From WVXT01 sp964403285 (lineage in GTDB: Bacteria; UBA6262; WVXT01): a stretch of DNA of 16,422 nt. This document shows, in pieces, positions 7,015 to 13,765 of the stretch. Where the stretch lies: assembly GCA_964403285.1 (NCBI GenBank), contig CAYOFG010000032.1, positions 1 through 16,422 of the forward strand. The letters are read 5' to 3'. The stretch's first letter is position 1. Each line of letters opens with the position of its first letter. The notes under the pieces were generated by a model. It worked only from the letters and a program-made list of their open reading frames with translations. It did no database searches and was not told the origin of the DNA. Position numbers and translations under genes: made by a program.

Positions 7015-9466
7015 CTCTTTTGTTTTCCCGTTCTGTTTTTTCTTTTGCTTGTAATCCTGGTAACCTTTGGGCTAGTGGTAGACGGCTCAATTTTTTCCGT
7101 CCGGTTATCTTTGCACTTCTCTTTACCCTGGGAACCAAAGCTATTTTCAACACTTCATCTATGTTCTTAACTGGTACGAACTTCATTCTATTCTTGACCT
7201 CTTTAGGGATCTCTTTCAGGTTTCTCTCATTTTCCTGGGGAAAGATAACCGTCTTTATTCCTGACCTATGAGCTGCCAGCATCTTTTCTTTAAATCCACC
7301 TACTGATAAAATCCGCCCTCTTAGAGTTATCTCTCCGGTCATAGCTACATCTTTCATAACTGGCCTATTAGTTAATGCTGAAGTCAAAGCAACAGCCATG
7401 GTAATCCCTGCCGAGGGACCGTCTTTAGGAATCGCACCCTCTGGGACGTGAATGTGAATTTCTCTATCCTTGTAAAAATCCGGGGATATACCTAACTTGT
7501 CAGCGTTAGACCTGACATAAGAAAGTGCTGCCTGTGCGGATTCCCTCATTACTTCTCCCAGTTTTCCGGTAAGTGTGAGACTGCCCTTGCCTCTCATAAT
7601 TGAAACCTCAATAGAAAGAATATCTCCACCCAATTCTGTCCAGGCAAGTCCTGTGGCTACGCCCACTTCGTTCTCACCCGGCTTCTCCCTGTGGTACCTG
7701 GGAATACCCAAATAACTATTAAGGTTTTTCGCAGTAATTTTTACAACTTTTCTGCCTTTTGCCGAGGCCAACTCCTTTGCTACCTTCCGACAGATATTTG
7801 CTATCTCCCTCTCCAGGTTTCTCACTCCCGCTTCCAGGGTGTAATCGCGGATTATCAAATTTAAGGCTTGCTCCGATATAACCAATTTGTTTGCATTTAG
7901 CCCATTCTCCTTGATCTGTTTTGGCACAAGAAATTGTTGAGCAATCTTAATTTTCTCGTCCTTCGTATACCCGGGGAATTTAATAACCTCCATACGATCA
8001 GCTAAAGAAGGCGGAACCGTATACAGCGTATTAGCAGTGGTAATAAACATCACATCGGATAAGTCGAATTCCACCTCTAAATAGTGGTCGGAAAAAGTGT
8101 TGTTCTGTTCAGGATCCAGAACTTCTAAAAGAGCTGCTGCTGGATCGCCTCTAAAATCCTGCCCCATCTTATCCACTTCATCGAGTAGAAATACAGGATT
8201 TCTCGATTTTATCTTACTTAGTGACTGAATTATCCTCCCGGGCAGAGCACCAATATATGTCCTGCGGTGGCCACGAATCTCAGCCTCATCGCGTATTCCT
8301 CCCAGAGACATACGAATGAACTTGCGACCCAAAGCACGGGCAATCGAACGGCCTAAAGATGTCTTGCCCGTACCCGGAGGACCGACAAAACAGATAATCG
8401 GTCCTTTCAACTTTTTCGTTAACTTACAGACAGCCAAATATTCCACTATCCTCTCCTTGGCTTTATCCAAACCATAGTGGTCTTCGTTCAAAATCCTCTC
8501 CGCCCTTTTAATATCCAGGTGGTCTTTGGTCCTGATAGCCCAGGGCACTCTGATTATCCAATCCAGATAAGTCCTGATTACCGTGGCTTCGGGAGAGAAA
8601 GGCATCATTTTCTCCAGACGAGAAATCTCTTTCTCCGCTTCTTTTGATACCTCTGGAGGTGCCTTGGATTTTCTGATTTTCTCTCTCAGTTCACTTATTT
8701 CTTTTTGGTAATCATCTGTTTCTTTCAGTTCTTTTTTAATTGCTTTGATCTGTTCATGCAGATAATATTCTTTCTGTGTCTTTTCAATCTGGTCACGCAC
8801 CCGCACCTGAATCTTCTTCTCGATAGAGAGAATATCATTCTCCGTGGTTAAAATTTTGGATAACTCTACAAGCCTCTTTTTAGGATCCAATGTTTCCAGA
8901 ATAAGTTGCTCCTGAAGTATTTTGATCGAGATATGAGATGCGATAATATCAGCTAAACGGCCGGGATCGTCAATGTTAGAAACTGACATTATAGTCTCTA
9001 TGGGAATACGACGATTCAATTTTACATATTTCTCAAATAAGGTTATCACACTACGCATCAAAGCCTCAAGCTCTTGATTGGGAATATATGTTTCTAAATG
9101 CCTCTGAATCTTCACCTCAACAAATTCCTGTTGAGGAATAAGGTCTATAATCTTTCCTCTCTCTAAGCCCTCGACGAGGATTTTAATCGTACCGTCGGGC
9201 ATCTTTAAAAGCTGGAGAATCTCTGCCACTACCCCCACTAAATAGACGTCTTCCTTTCCTGGGTTTTCAGTTTGAATCTTTTTCTGAGTCACCAGGAAAA
9301 TTAACCGGTCTCGGGCCATTGCTTCTTCCAAAGCCCTGATCGATTTGGCCCGCCCTACTGCCAATGGAAGAACCATGTAAGGGAAGATTACCACATCTCT
9401 TACCGGCAGAAGAGGTAATACATCGGGTATGACAATAGATTTCTTAGACTTGTCCGGTATAATCAA
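7007..9466 (-). CDS. lon: ATP-dependent endopeptidase Lon (LonA)
   Basis: A cytosolic AAA+ serine protease of 819 residues that degrades misfolded and regulatory proteins. The N-terminal substrate-binding domain spans about 12-210 (LPLLPVRDVVIFPYMVLPL). A coiled-coil region follows (about 220-290). The AAA+ module has Walker A GPPGTGKT (362-369) and Walker B FLLDEVD (426-432). The C-terminal protease domain has the Ser-Lys dyad S685 (PKDGPSAG) and K728 (GGFKEK), 43 residues apart as in E. coli Lon. A basic tail (about 780-819) extends past the usual end. The start is TTG in the overlap TTGA with the clpX stop, with GGGAGG 5 nt upstream; the next Met is residue 31, inside the conserved domain. 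It is last in tig-clpP-clpX-lon. Confidence 0.97.
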   Translation of the reverse strand: MIIPDKSKKSIVIPDVLPLLPVRDVVIFPYMVLPLAVGRAKSIRALEEAMARDRLIFLVTQKKIQTENPGKEDVYLVGVVAEILQLLKMPDGTIKILVEGLERGKIIDLIPQQEFVEVKIQRHLETYIPNQELEALMRSVITLFEKYVKLNRRIPIETIMSVSNIDDPGRLADIIASHISIKILQEQLILETLDPKKRLVELSKILTTENDILSIEKKIQVRVRDQIEKTQKEYYLHEQIKAIKKELKETDDYQKEISELREKIRKSKAPPEVSKEAEKEISRLEKMMPFSPEATVIRTYLDWIIRVPWAIRTKDHLDIKRAERILNEDHYGLDKAKERIVEYLAVCKLTKKLKGPIICFVGPPGTGKTSLGRSIARALGRKFIRMSLGGIRDEAEIRGHRRTYIGALPGRIIQSLSKIKSRNPVFLLDEVDKMGQDFRGDPAAALLEVLDPEQNNTFSDHYLEVEFDLSDVMFITTANTLYTVPPSLADRMEVIKFPGYTKDEKIKIAQQFLVPKQIKENGLNANKLVISEQALNLIIRDYTLEAGVRNLEREIANICRKVAKELASAKGRKVVKITAKNLNSYLGIPRYHREKPGENEVGVATGLAWTELGGDILSIEVSIMRGKGSLTLTGKLGEVMRESAQAALSYVRSNADKLGISPDFYKDREIHIHVPEGAIPKDGPSAGITMAVALTSALTNRPVMKDVAMTGEITLRGRILSVGGFKEKMLAAHRSGIKTVIFPQENERNLKEIPKEVKNRMKFVPVKNIDEVLKIALVPRVKRSAKITGRKKLSRLPLAQRLPGLQAKEKTERENKREN

Positions 9467-10743
9467 TTCAGCCTCCCTTCTTCTACTATTTTCCTTTGTA
9501 ATAATACTGGCTCCTTCTCCTTATTTATAACCTCAGCGTCAATTACACATTCTTCTACGTCAGTTGTGTTAGGCAAATCGTACATTACATCCAACATAAC
9601 ATCCTCCATAACAGTCCGTAACCCCCGGGCTCCACTCGACCTCCTAATCGCCTTTCTGGCAATCTCTTTTAAGGCATTACCTGTCACCGTCAGTTTTACA
9701 TTCTGGAGAGAGAATATTTTCTCAAACTGCCTGATTAGAGAATTTTTCGGCTCAACCAGAATCCTGACCAGAGCAGCCTCATCTAACTCCTCCATCGTAG
9801 CAATCACCGGAAGTCTGCCAATGAATTCAGGAATTAATCCATAGTTAAGAAGGTCTTCTGGTTCTACGTATGAGAGAATCTCGTTAAGATTTCTTTCTTT
9901 CTTACTTTTTATTGGTGCCCCAAATCCCAAAGATTTTTCCCTGATTCTACTTTCAATTATCTTTTCCACACCATTAAATGCTCCACCACAAATGAAGAGA
10001 ATATTAGTTGTATCTACAGGGATAAAATCCTGCTGCGGATGTTTCCTTCCTCCCGTAGGAGGGACATTGGCTATTGTCCCCTCCAATATCTTCAGAAGTG
10101 CCTGCTGGACACCTTCTCCAGAAACATCACGTGTTAGCGAAGGGGCATCTCCTTTGCGCGCAATCTTATCCACTTCATCTATGTATACAATGCCTCTTTC
10201 AGCCTGATGGCGATTGAAATTTGCACTCTGCAAAAGCCTGAAAACAATATTCTCAACGTCCTCGCCAACATAACCAGCCTCTGTTAATGCAGTGGCATCG
10301 GCGATAGCGAAAGGGACATCCAATAGGCGAGCTAATGTCTGGGCCAGAAGCGTCTTTCCCGTCCCTGTGGGACCAATTAATAAAATATTCGACTTCTGCA
10401 ATTCCACTTCATCAGCAACTCTTTGCCGGGAAGTGGGGTAGAGAGAATCCAGACCTACCCTTTGATAATGATTATATACGGCAACCGCCAGTAACTTCTT
10501 AGCTCTTTCCTGCCCAATAACGTATTCATCCAGGATAGCCTTAATTTCATATGGCTTGGGCAGAATTTTTTTAGTTTTCTTTTCTTCCTCTACAGTGATT
10601 TTGCTTAGTAAATTGTAAGAGAGCCGAATACATTCGTCACAAATGTACACCCCATGGCCGCCAATGAGTTTCTTCACTTCATTTTTATTTTTGCCACAGA
10701 AAACGCAACTCAAAGATTCTTTTCGATCAGTAAGTTCAACCAT
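9463..10743 (-). CDS. clpX: ClpX, ATP-dependent unfoldase of the ClpXP protease
   Basis: A 426-residue AAA+ unfoldase that recognises, unfolds and feeds substrates to ClpP. The N-terminal zinc finger has C13, C16, C35 and C38. Walker A is GPTGTGKT (124-131), Walker B is VYIDEVD (186-192), the pore loop is GYVG (157-160), and a second pore-loop segment is GRKHP (232-236). The ClpP-docking tripeptide is LGF (272-274), equivalent to the usual IGF. The C-terminal small domain contains SSGARGLR (369-376). The ATG has AAAGGG upstream. Its TGA stop overlaps the lon start by 4 nt, indicating translational coupling. A 195-bp gap with a large palindrome separates it from clpP. Confidence 0.97.
   Translation of the reverse strand: MVELTDRKESLSCVFCGKNKNEVKKLIGGHGVYICDECIRLSYNLLSKITVEEEKKTKKILPKPYEIKAILDEYVIGQERAKKLLAVAVYNHYQRVGLDSLYPTSRQRVADEVELQKSNILLIGPTGTGKTLLAQTLARLLDVPFAIADATALTEAGYVGEDVENIVFRLLQSANFNRHQAERGIVYIDEVDKIARKGDAPSLTRDVSGEGVQQALLKILEGTIANVPPTGGRKHPQQDFIPVDTTNILFICGGAFNGVEKIIESRIREKSLGFGAPIKSKKERNLNEILSYVEPEDLLNYGLIPEFIGRLPVIATMEELDEAALVRILVEPKNSLIRQFEKIFSLQNVKLTVTGNALKEIARKAIRRSSGARGLRTVMEDVMLDVMYDLPNTTDVEECVIDAEVINKEKEPVLLQRKIVEEGRLN
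9472..9477 (-). promoter_or_regulatory. Ribosome-binding site within the clpX 3' end, fixing the TTG start of lon
   Basis: The minus strand reads GGGAGG, CTGAA, then TTG. The Shine-Dalgarno lies in the last clpX codons, and the TTG overlaps the clpX stop. This supports the uncommon start codon for lon. Confidence 0.75.
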
Positions 10744-10783
10744 AATTAAACCCTTTTAAGCTCAAAAACCACTACATCCCAAA

Positions 10784-10934
10784 GCGAGGGAATTTGGTGA
10801 AGCGAGCATTAGAATTTTTAGCCAAAAATCGAAGAAAAGAGTTTATCCCCGCGAAGACAGGGGAAACTCCTGAGATTTTTAGCGGTGGTCAAAGACCAAA
10901 AAATTCTCAGCGAGCGAATCAAATCCCGAGCATC
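10784..10934. repeat. 150-bp imperfect palindrome between clpP and clpX
   Basis: Outer arms at 10784-10820 and 10898-10934 are imperfect reverse complements sharing GGGA..TTTG, GCGAGC-like and AGAATTTTT blocks. A central hairpin pairs 10821-10850 (GCCAAAAATC...GAGTTTATCCCC) with 10860-10883 (GGGGAAACTCC...ATTTTTAGC), and a small hairpin GGTC-AAA-GACC (10887-10897) sits in the right half. It fills most of the gap between clpP stop and clpX start. No coding potential is apparent. It looks like a MITE/BIME-type element that would fold into a long stem in the clpP-clpX transcript. Confidence 0.7.
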
Positions 10935-10938
10935 TCTT

Positions 10939-11541
10939 TTATTTTCTCTCCACAATTACTTCGTCAACCAGGCCATAGGCTTTTGCCTCTTCGGCCTGCA
11001 TAAAGAAATCGCGGTCAGTGTCCTTCTCTATTTTCTCCATAGGTTGACCCGTATGTTTCGCCATAAGCTCATTCATCTTGGCTTTCATACGCATAATTTC
11101 CTTAGCTTGAATACCAATATCAGTTGCTTGACCCTGCACTCCCCCCAGAGGTTGATGTATCATTATGCGGGAATTGGGCAGGGCATATCGCTTTTTCTTT
11201 GTCCCGGCAGCAAGAAGAAGTGCTCCCATACTGGCTGCCTGACCCATACATATTGAAGAGATATCCGGTTTAACATATTGCATCGTATCATAAACTGCAA
11301 GACCGGCAGTTACCACTCCTCCCGGACAGTTAATGTATAAGGAAATATCTTTATCCGGATCCTCTGCTTCCAGAAACAGTAATTCAGCGATAATCACATT
11401 GGCAACTTCATCGTTTAAAGGGGTACCCAGAAAGACAATCCTATCCCGCAAAAGACGGGAATAAATATCAAACGCTCTCTCTCCTCTTTGTGACTGCTCA
11501 ATCACCATGGGAATTAACTGCCCAAAAGTCTTTGATTTCAT
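10939..11541 (-). CDS. clpP: ATP-dependent Clp protease proteolytic subunit
   Basis: A 200-residue cytosolic serine protease forming the tetradecameric chamber used by ClpX. The catalytic triad is S104 (GQAASMG), H129 (IMIHQPLGG) and D178 (TDRD). The spacings of 25 and 49 residues match those of E. coli ClpP. The N-terminal PMVIEQSQRGERAFDIYSRLL is the conserved axial-loop and processing region, so the ATG at 11541 gives a normal length. The Shine-Dalgarno GAGGGGG is 6-8 nt upstream and belongs to a hairpin element. It is 54 bp after tig and precedes clpX, the common tig-clpP-clpX order. Confidence 0.97.
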   Translation of the reverse strand: MKSKTFGQLIPMVIEQSQRGERAFDIYSRLLRDRIVFLGTPLNDEVANVIIAELLFLEAEDPDKDISLYINCPGGVVTAGLAVYDTMQYVKPDISSICMGQAASMGALLLAAGTKKKRYALPNSRIMIHQPLGGVQGQATDIGIQAKEIMRMKAKMNELMAKHTGQPMEKIEKDTDRDFFMQAEEAKAYGLVDEVIVERK

Positions 11542-11545
11542 ACAT

Positions 11546-11583
11546 TACCCCCTCACCCTAACCCTCTCCCCTTGGGGAGAGGG
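11546..11583. repeat. CCCTCACCC-type hairpin element between tig and clpP
   Basis: A perfect 10-bp stem CCCTCTCCCC (11562-11571) with GGGGAGAGGG (11574-11583) has a 2-nt loop, preceded on the plus strand by CCCCTCACCCTAA. On the minus strand no T-run follows, so it is not a terminator for tig. The only T-run (11588-11593) would serve plus-strand transcripts. The G-rich flank GAGGGGG on the minus strand is the likely clpP ribosome-binding site. The element resembles short repeats scattered in many bacterial genomes, which is recall and not tested here. Confidence 0.65.
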
Positions 11584-11595
11584 CAACTTTTTTGT

Positions 11596-12891
11596 TTATT
11601 TTCTTTTCTCATTCATAATTTTAGCATTTTTTATCAAAAAGTCAAATACTTTATTTTCTCTCATTCTGCCTGTGATTTGTTCTATATTTTCATAAAAGTA
11701 TTTCTTTATTTCTTCTTCTTTTTCTTTAGTCGATTTTACCGTTTCCTCTATCTCTTTATCTATTTCCCTGGAATCAACCCGGATATTCTCTTTCTCCGTT
11801 ATCCGGGAAAAAATTAAGGCGCTACGGACCTGTTTTTCTGCCAGGTCACGATATTTCTTCCGCAGGACTTCCTCATCCGCTCCGATATCTTCAGAAGCAA
11901 GCCCACGACTCTCGAGGTAAACCTTCATTTTTGACATTAGATAATCGAGTTGTTTTTCCACCAGAGAATTGGGAACCGCCACGGGGTTATTCTCAATCAG
12001 CCTGTCAACAATCTGTTCTCTCATCGCCTCTTCTGCTTTATACTCCTCCCGCTTAATCAAATTTTCCCTCAATTTCTCTTTCAATTCTGGCAAAGATTTA
12101 ACCCCTAACCCCTGAGCAAAAGCATCGTCAATTTCTGGTAACCGCATTTCCTTAATCTCTTTAACCTTTGCCTTGAAGAGAATCTTCTTCCCCTCCAAAT
12201 TTTTGTTAAAATAATTATCCGGAAAATTCACCTCAATATTCTTCTCTTCGCCTTTTTCCATCCCAGTCAATCCTTCGGAAAACTCCTTAAGAAAAATAGG
12301 ATTTTCAACGTTGATTAACTGATTCTCTCCTCGAAGGTCACTCAGGGGTTTGCCGTTACCGAATCCTTGATAATCGATTACCACATAACTTTTTTTGTCC
12401 ACTACGTTATTACTGGAAACCACAAGCTGTCCATTCCTTTTCTGCAGTTCCTTCAGACTTTCCTCTATTTCAGAATCACCCATGACTTTTATCTCTCTTT
12501 TTATCTTGAGCTTTTTATAATCCCGAGGCTCAAAACGAGGCATTACTTCCACCGCCGCCTGAAAAGATATTGGATTTCTATTATCAAAATCGAATTTAAG
12601 CTCGGAAATCTTTGCCGGAGTAATAGGGTCGATTCCCTTCTCTTTTACTACCTGGGATAATGCGCCCGGGATAAGTGATTCTAAAACAGCTTCCTGGCAA
12701 CGAGACTTGAATTTCTCCCTCAAAAAAGTAGGTGGCACCTTTCCTCTACGGAAACCGGGTAAAACAGCATCCTTTTGAATCTTATTATATGTCAACTCTA
12801 TTTCCTTTTCCACTTCTGCTTGAGGAATCTCAATCTTGAAAACAAACTCACATTCGTTTTTCTTGGACATTTCTGTCTTTAAATTTTCCAT
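11596..12891 (-). CDS. tig: Trigger factor, ribosome-associated chaperone and peptidyl-prolyl isomerase
   Basis: About 431 residues from the ATG at 12891. The N-terminal ribosome-binding domain contains the signature PGFRRGKVP (45-53). A central FKBP-type PPIase domain lies about 145-240, with VVIDYQGFGNGKPL and EFSEGLTGMEKGEEK. The helical C-terminal chaperone domain starts near LPEIDDAFAQGLG. The C-terminus is Lys/Glu-rich. The protein binds nascent chains at the ribosome exit tunnel. The frame stays open to a TTG at 12909, but that lies in a REP hairpin and is rejected; the ATG at 12870 is an alternative start. Neither ATG has a strong Shine-Dalgarno. It is first of tig-clpP-clpX-lon and lies downstream of a tRNA cluster and a strong promoter. 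Confidence 0.94.
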   Translation of the reverse strand: MENLKTEMSKKNECEFVFKIEIPQAEVEKEIELTYNKIQKDAVLPGFRRGKVPPTFLREKFKSRCQEAVLESLIPGALSQVVKEKGIDPITPAKISELKFDFDNRNPISFQAAVEVMPRFEPRDYKKLKIKREIKVMGDSEIEESLKELQKRNGQLVVSSNNVVDKKSYVVIDYQGFGNGKPLSDLRGENQLINVENPIFLKEFSEGLTGMEKGEEKNIEVNFPDNYFNKNLEGKKILFKAKVKEIKEMRLPEIDDAFAQGLGVKSLPELKEKLRENLIKREEYKAEEAMREQIVDRLIENNPVAVPNSLVEKQLDYLMSKMKVYLESRGLASEDIGADEEVLRKKYRDLAEKQVRSALIFSRITEKENIRVDSREIDKEIEETVKSTKEKEEEIKKYFYENIEQITGRMRENKVFDFLIKNAKIMNEKRK

Positions 12892-12901
12892 AGTTATCGT
12901 C

Positions 12902-12974
12902 GGGCTCAATAAATTGAGCCCCTACATAAAACCGACAATTTCGGACTTTTGTAGGGGTTTGATTTATCAAACCC
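12902..12974. repeat. Head-to-head pair of GTAG hairpins (BIME-like) upstream of tig
   Basis: On the minus strand GTAG (12925-12922) is followed by arms GGGCTCAAT/ATTGAGCCC (12921-12913, 12910-12902) around a TT loop. On the plus strand GTAG (12951-12954) is followed by arms GGGTTTGAT/ATCAAACCC (12955-12963, 12966-12974) around a TT loop. Both stems are perfect 9-bp. The linker holds a small CCGA/TCGG hairpin (12932-12944). The arms share only the GGG foot and AT tip. The pair lies between tRNA-Leu and tig. Confidence 0.85.
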
Positions 12975-13001
12975 GTTATCTCCTAATTGCCATTGAGGTA
13001 A

Positions 13002-13089
13002 TGCCGCGGGAGAGATTCGAACTCTCAACTCCATACAATTGGAGACTAGGTCCTAAGCCTAGCGTGTTTGCCAATTTCACCACCGCGGC
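13002..13089 (-). tRNA. tRNA-Leu (anticodon UAG), no encoded CCA
   Basis: An 88-nt class II tRNA on the minus strand. The acceptor strands GCCGCGG/CCGCGGC pair perfectly. The anticodon loop CTTAGGA in a CTAGG/CCTAG stem gives anticodon TAG. A long variable arm (CTCCA...TGGAG) and T arm GAGAG-TTCGAAT-CTCTC are present. Discriminator A (13002) is followed by TTAC, so CCA must be added enzymatically. The gene starts only 3 nt after the end of tRNA-Lys(CUU). Confidence 0.96.
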
Positions 13090-13092
13090 AAG

Positions 13093-13165
13093 TGGGCCAT
13101 GGAGGAATCGAACCTCCAACCTCCTGCTTAAGAGGCAGTTGCTCTACCGATTGAGCTAATGGCCC
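13093..13165 (-). tRNA. tRNA-Lys (anticodon CUU), no encoded CCA
   Basis: A 73-nt cloverleaf on the minus strand. Acceptor strands GGGCCAT/ATGGCCC pair perfectly. The anticodon loop CTCTTAA in a CTGC-type stem gives anticodon CTT. The T arm GGAGG-TTCGATT-CCTCC is canonical. Discriminator A is followed by CTT, not CCA. It is the second lysine isoacceptor in the window and is packed against tRNA-Leu. Confidence 0.96.
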
Positions 13166-13192
13166 AAAAAAGTATTCCCTTCGGGAATACTT
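13166..13192 (-). terminator. Terminator-shaped hairpin between tRNA-Arg and tRNA-Lys(CUU)
   Basis: On the minus strand a perfect 10-bp stem (AAGTATTCCC with GGGAATACTT, 3-nt loop) is followed directly by TTTTTT and then the first base of tRNA-Lys. This has the form of an intrinsic terminator for the tRNA-Arg transcript. Stem GC content is moderate, and the position right at the next tRNA leaves room for partial read-through or a processing role. Confidence 0.6.
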
Positions 13193-13195
13193 CCA

Positions 13196-13317
13196 TAGGG
13201 GTTTCACCCCTCTGGCGTTCACCCCGATTCCATCGGGGTTCTCTGTCACCCCTTGGGGGAAATCTGATTATTTCCCCCAAACCCCCTAATCCGCATCCCG
13301 ATTTTTTATCGGGATGC
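13196..13317. repeat. Cluster of hairpins between tRNA-Lys(CUU) and tRNA-Arg
   Basis: Perfect stems follow one another: AGGGG/CCCCT (13197-13211), ACCCCGAT/ATCGGGGT (13221-13228, 13232-13239), GGGGGAAAT/ATTTCCCCC (13255-13263, 13270-13278) and GCATCCCGAT/ATCGGGATGC (13293-13302, 13308-13317). Two share the CCCGAT/ATCGGG core seen elsewhere in the window. ATAG stands at the foot of the first and last, possibly a decayed GTAG. There is no ORF and no CRISPR-like direct repeat. Confidence 0.7.
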
Positions 13318-13345
13318 TATATATTCAAAACTGCCTTGTCTTACC

Positions 13346-13422
<77 letters not shown>

Positions 13423-13425
13423 ATC

Positions 13426-13501
13426 GTCCCGATTTCCAATCGGGACTCTCAAGTGGGAGAACGTAGTTCTCCCCCCTTGCGTCCCTCGACAAGCTCGGGA
13501 C
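13426..13501 (-). other. Structured leader upstream of tRNA-Arg
   Basis: Between the promoter and tRNA-Arg lie at least three stems: GTCCCGAT/ATCGGGAC (13426-13433, 13439-13446), GGGAGAAC/GTTCTCCC (13455-13462, 13466-13473) and GTCCC/GGGAC (13481-13485, 13497-13501). The first stem is identical to the inner stem at 315-332. It may be repeat-derived leader sequence. I see no recognised riboswitch. Confidence 0.5.
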
Positions 13502-13572
13502 TGTTATCCCCCTCTCCCTAGAGGTTCTCCCTTAACCCGACCCTTAATTGTTGAGAGAGAATTGTCGTCCTA

Positions 13573-13601
13573 TTTATATCACATTTAAATTTCTTTGTCA
13601 A
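13573..13601 (-). promoter_or_regulatory. Strong sigma70-type promoter for the tRNA-Arg cluster
   Basis: On the minus strand TTGACA (13601-13596) is followed after exactly 17 bp by TATAAA (13578-13573), with TG one base before the -10 as in extended -10 promoters. The expected start is near 13566, giving a leader of about 140 nt before tRNA-Arg. Transcription could continue through tRNA-Lys, tRNA-Leu and tig-clpP-clpX-lon if the hairpin at 13166-13192 is read through. Confidence 0.85.
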
Positions 13602-13608
13602 CCCAGAT

Positions 13609-13640
13609 AAAAAACCGCCACATTTATAGGATGGGCGGTT
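13609..13640 (-). terminator. Rho-independent terminator of the CDF-NSS-MetS operon
   Basis: On the minus strand AACCGCC (13640-13634) pairs with GGCGGTT (13619-13613) across a 14-nt loop, and six T residues follow (13614-13609, overlapping the stem foot). It lies 29 bp beyond the MetS-like stop and directly before the tRNA-cluster promoter, marking a clean transcript boundary. Confidence 0.85.
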
Positions 13641-13669
13641 CATTACAATTTTGCATTATTTTTGAGAAT

Positions 13670-13765
13670 CTATTTCTTTCTTAAAATATGATAGAAACAG
13701 AATAACAAAAGAAGAAATATGCCTAACCAAGAAAATATCAGAAAAAACCAACCCGAACTTGTCAT
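13670..13765 (-). CDS. MetS-like small subunit of an NSS transporter (31 aa)
   Basis: An ATG in the overlap ATGA with the symporter stop opens a 31-codon frame ending in TAG. The product is one hydrophobic helix: MTSSGWFFLIF, then SWLGIFLLLFCFYHIL, then a basic RKK end. AGGA lies 4 nt before the ATG. Small single-helix proteins immediately after NSS symporter genes are known as MetS (MetPS methionine/alanine importer of Corynebacterium, a recognised family). Length, topology, coupled start and the terminator right after it all fit. It is too short for most gene callers. The substrate is unknown. Confidence 0.78.
   Translation of the reverse strand: MTSSGWFFLIFSWLGIFLLLLFCFYHILRKK

Noticed and set aside
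11562..11593. Terminator of tig
   Set aside because: The T-run follows the stem only on the plus strand, where no gene is read; on the minus strand the stem is followed by TTAGGGT.
12892..12909. Upstream TTG start for tig
   Set aside because: The TTG lies in the stem of a GTAG hairpin with no ribosome-binding site; the ATG at 12891 (or 12870) fits trigger-factor length better.
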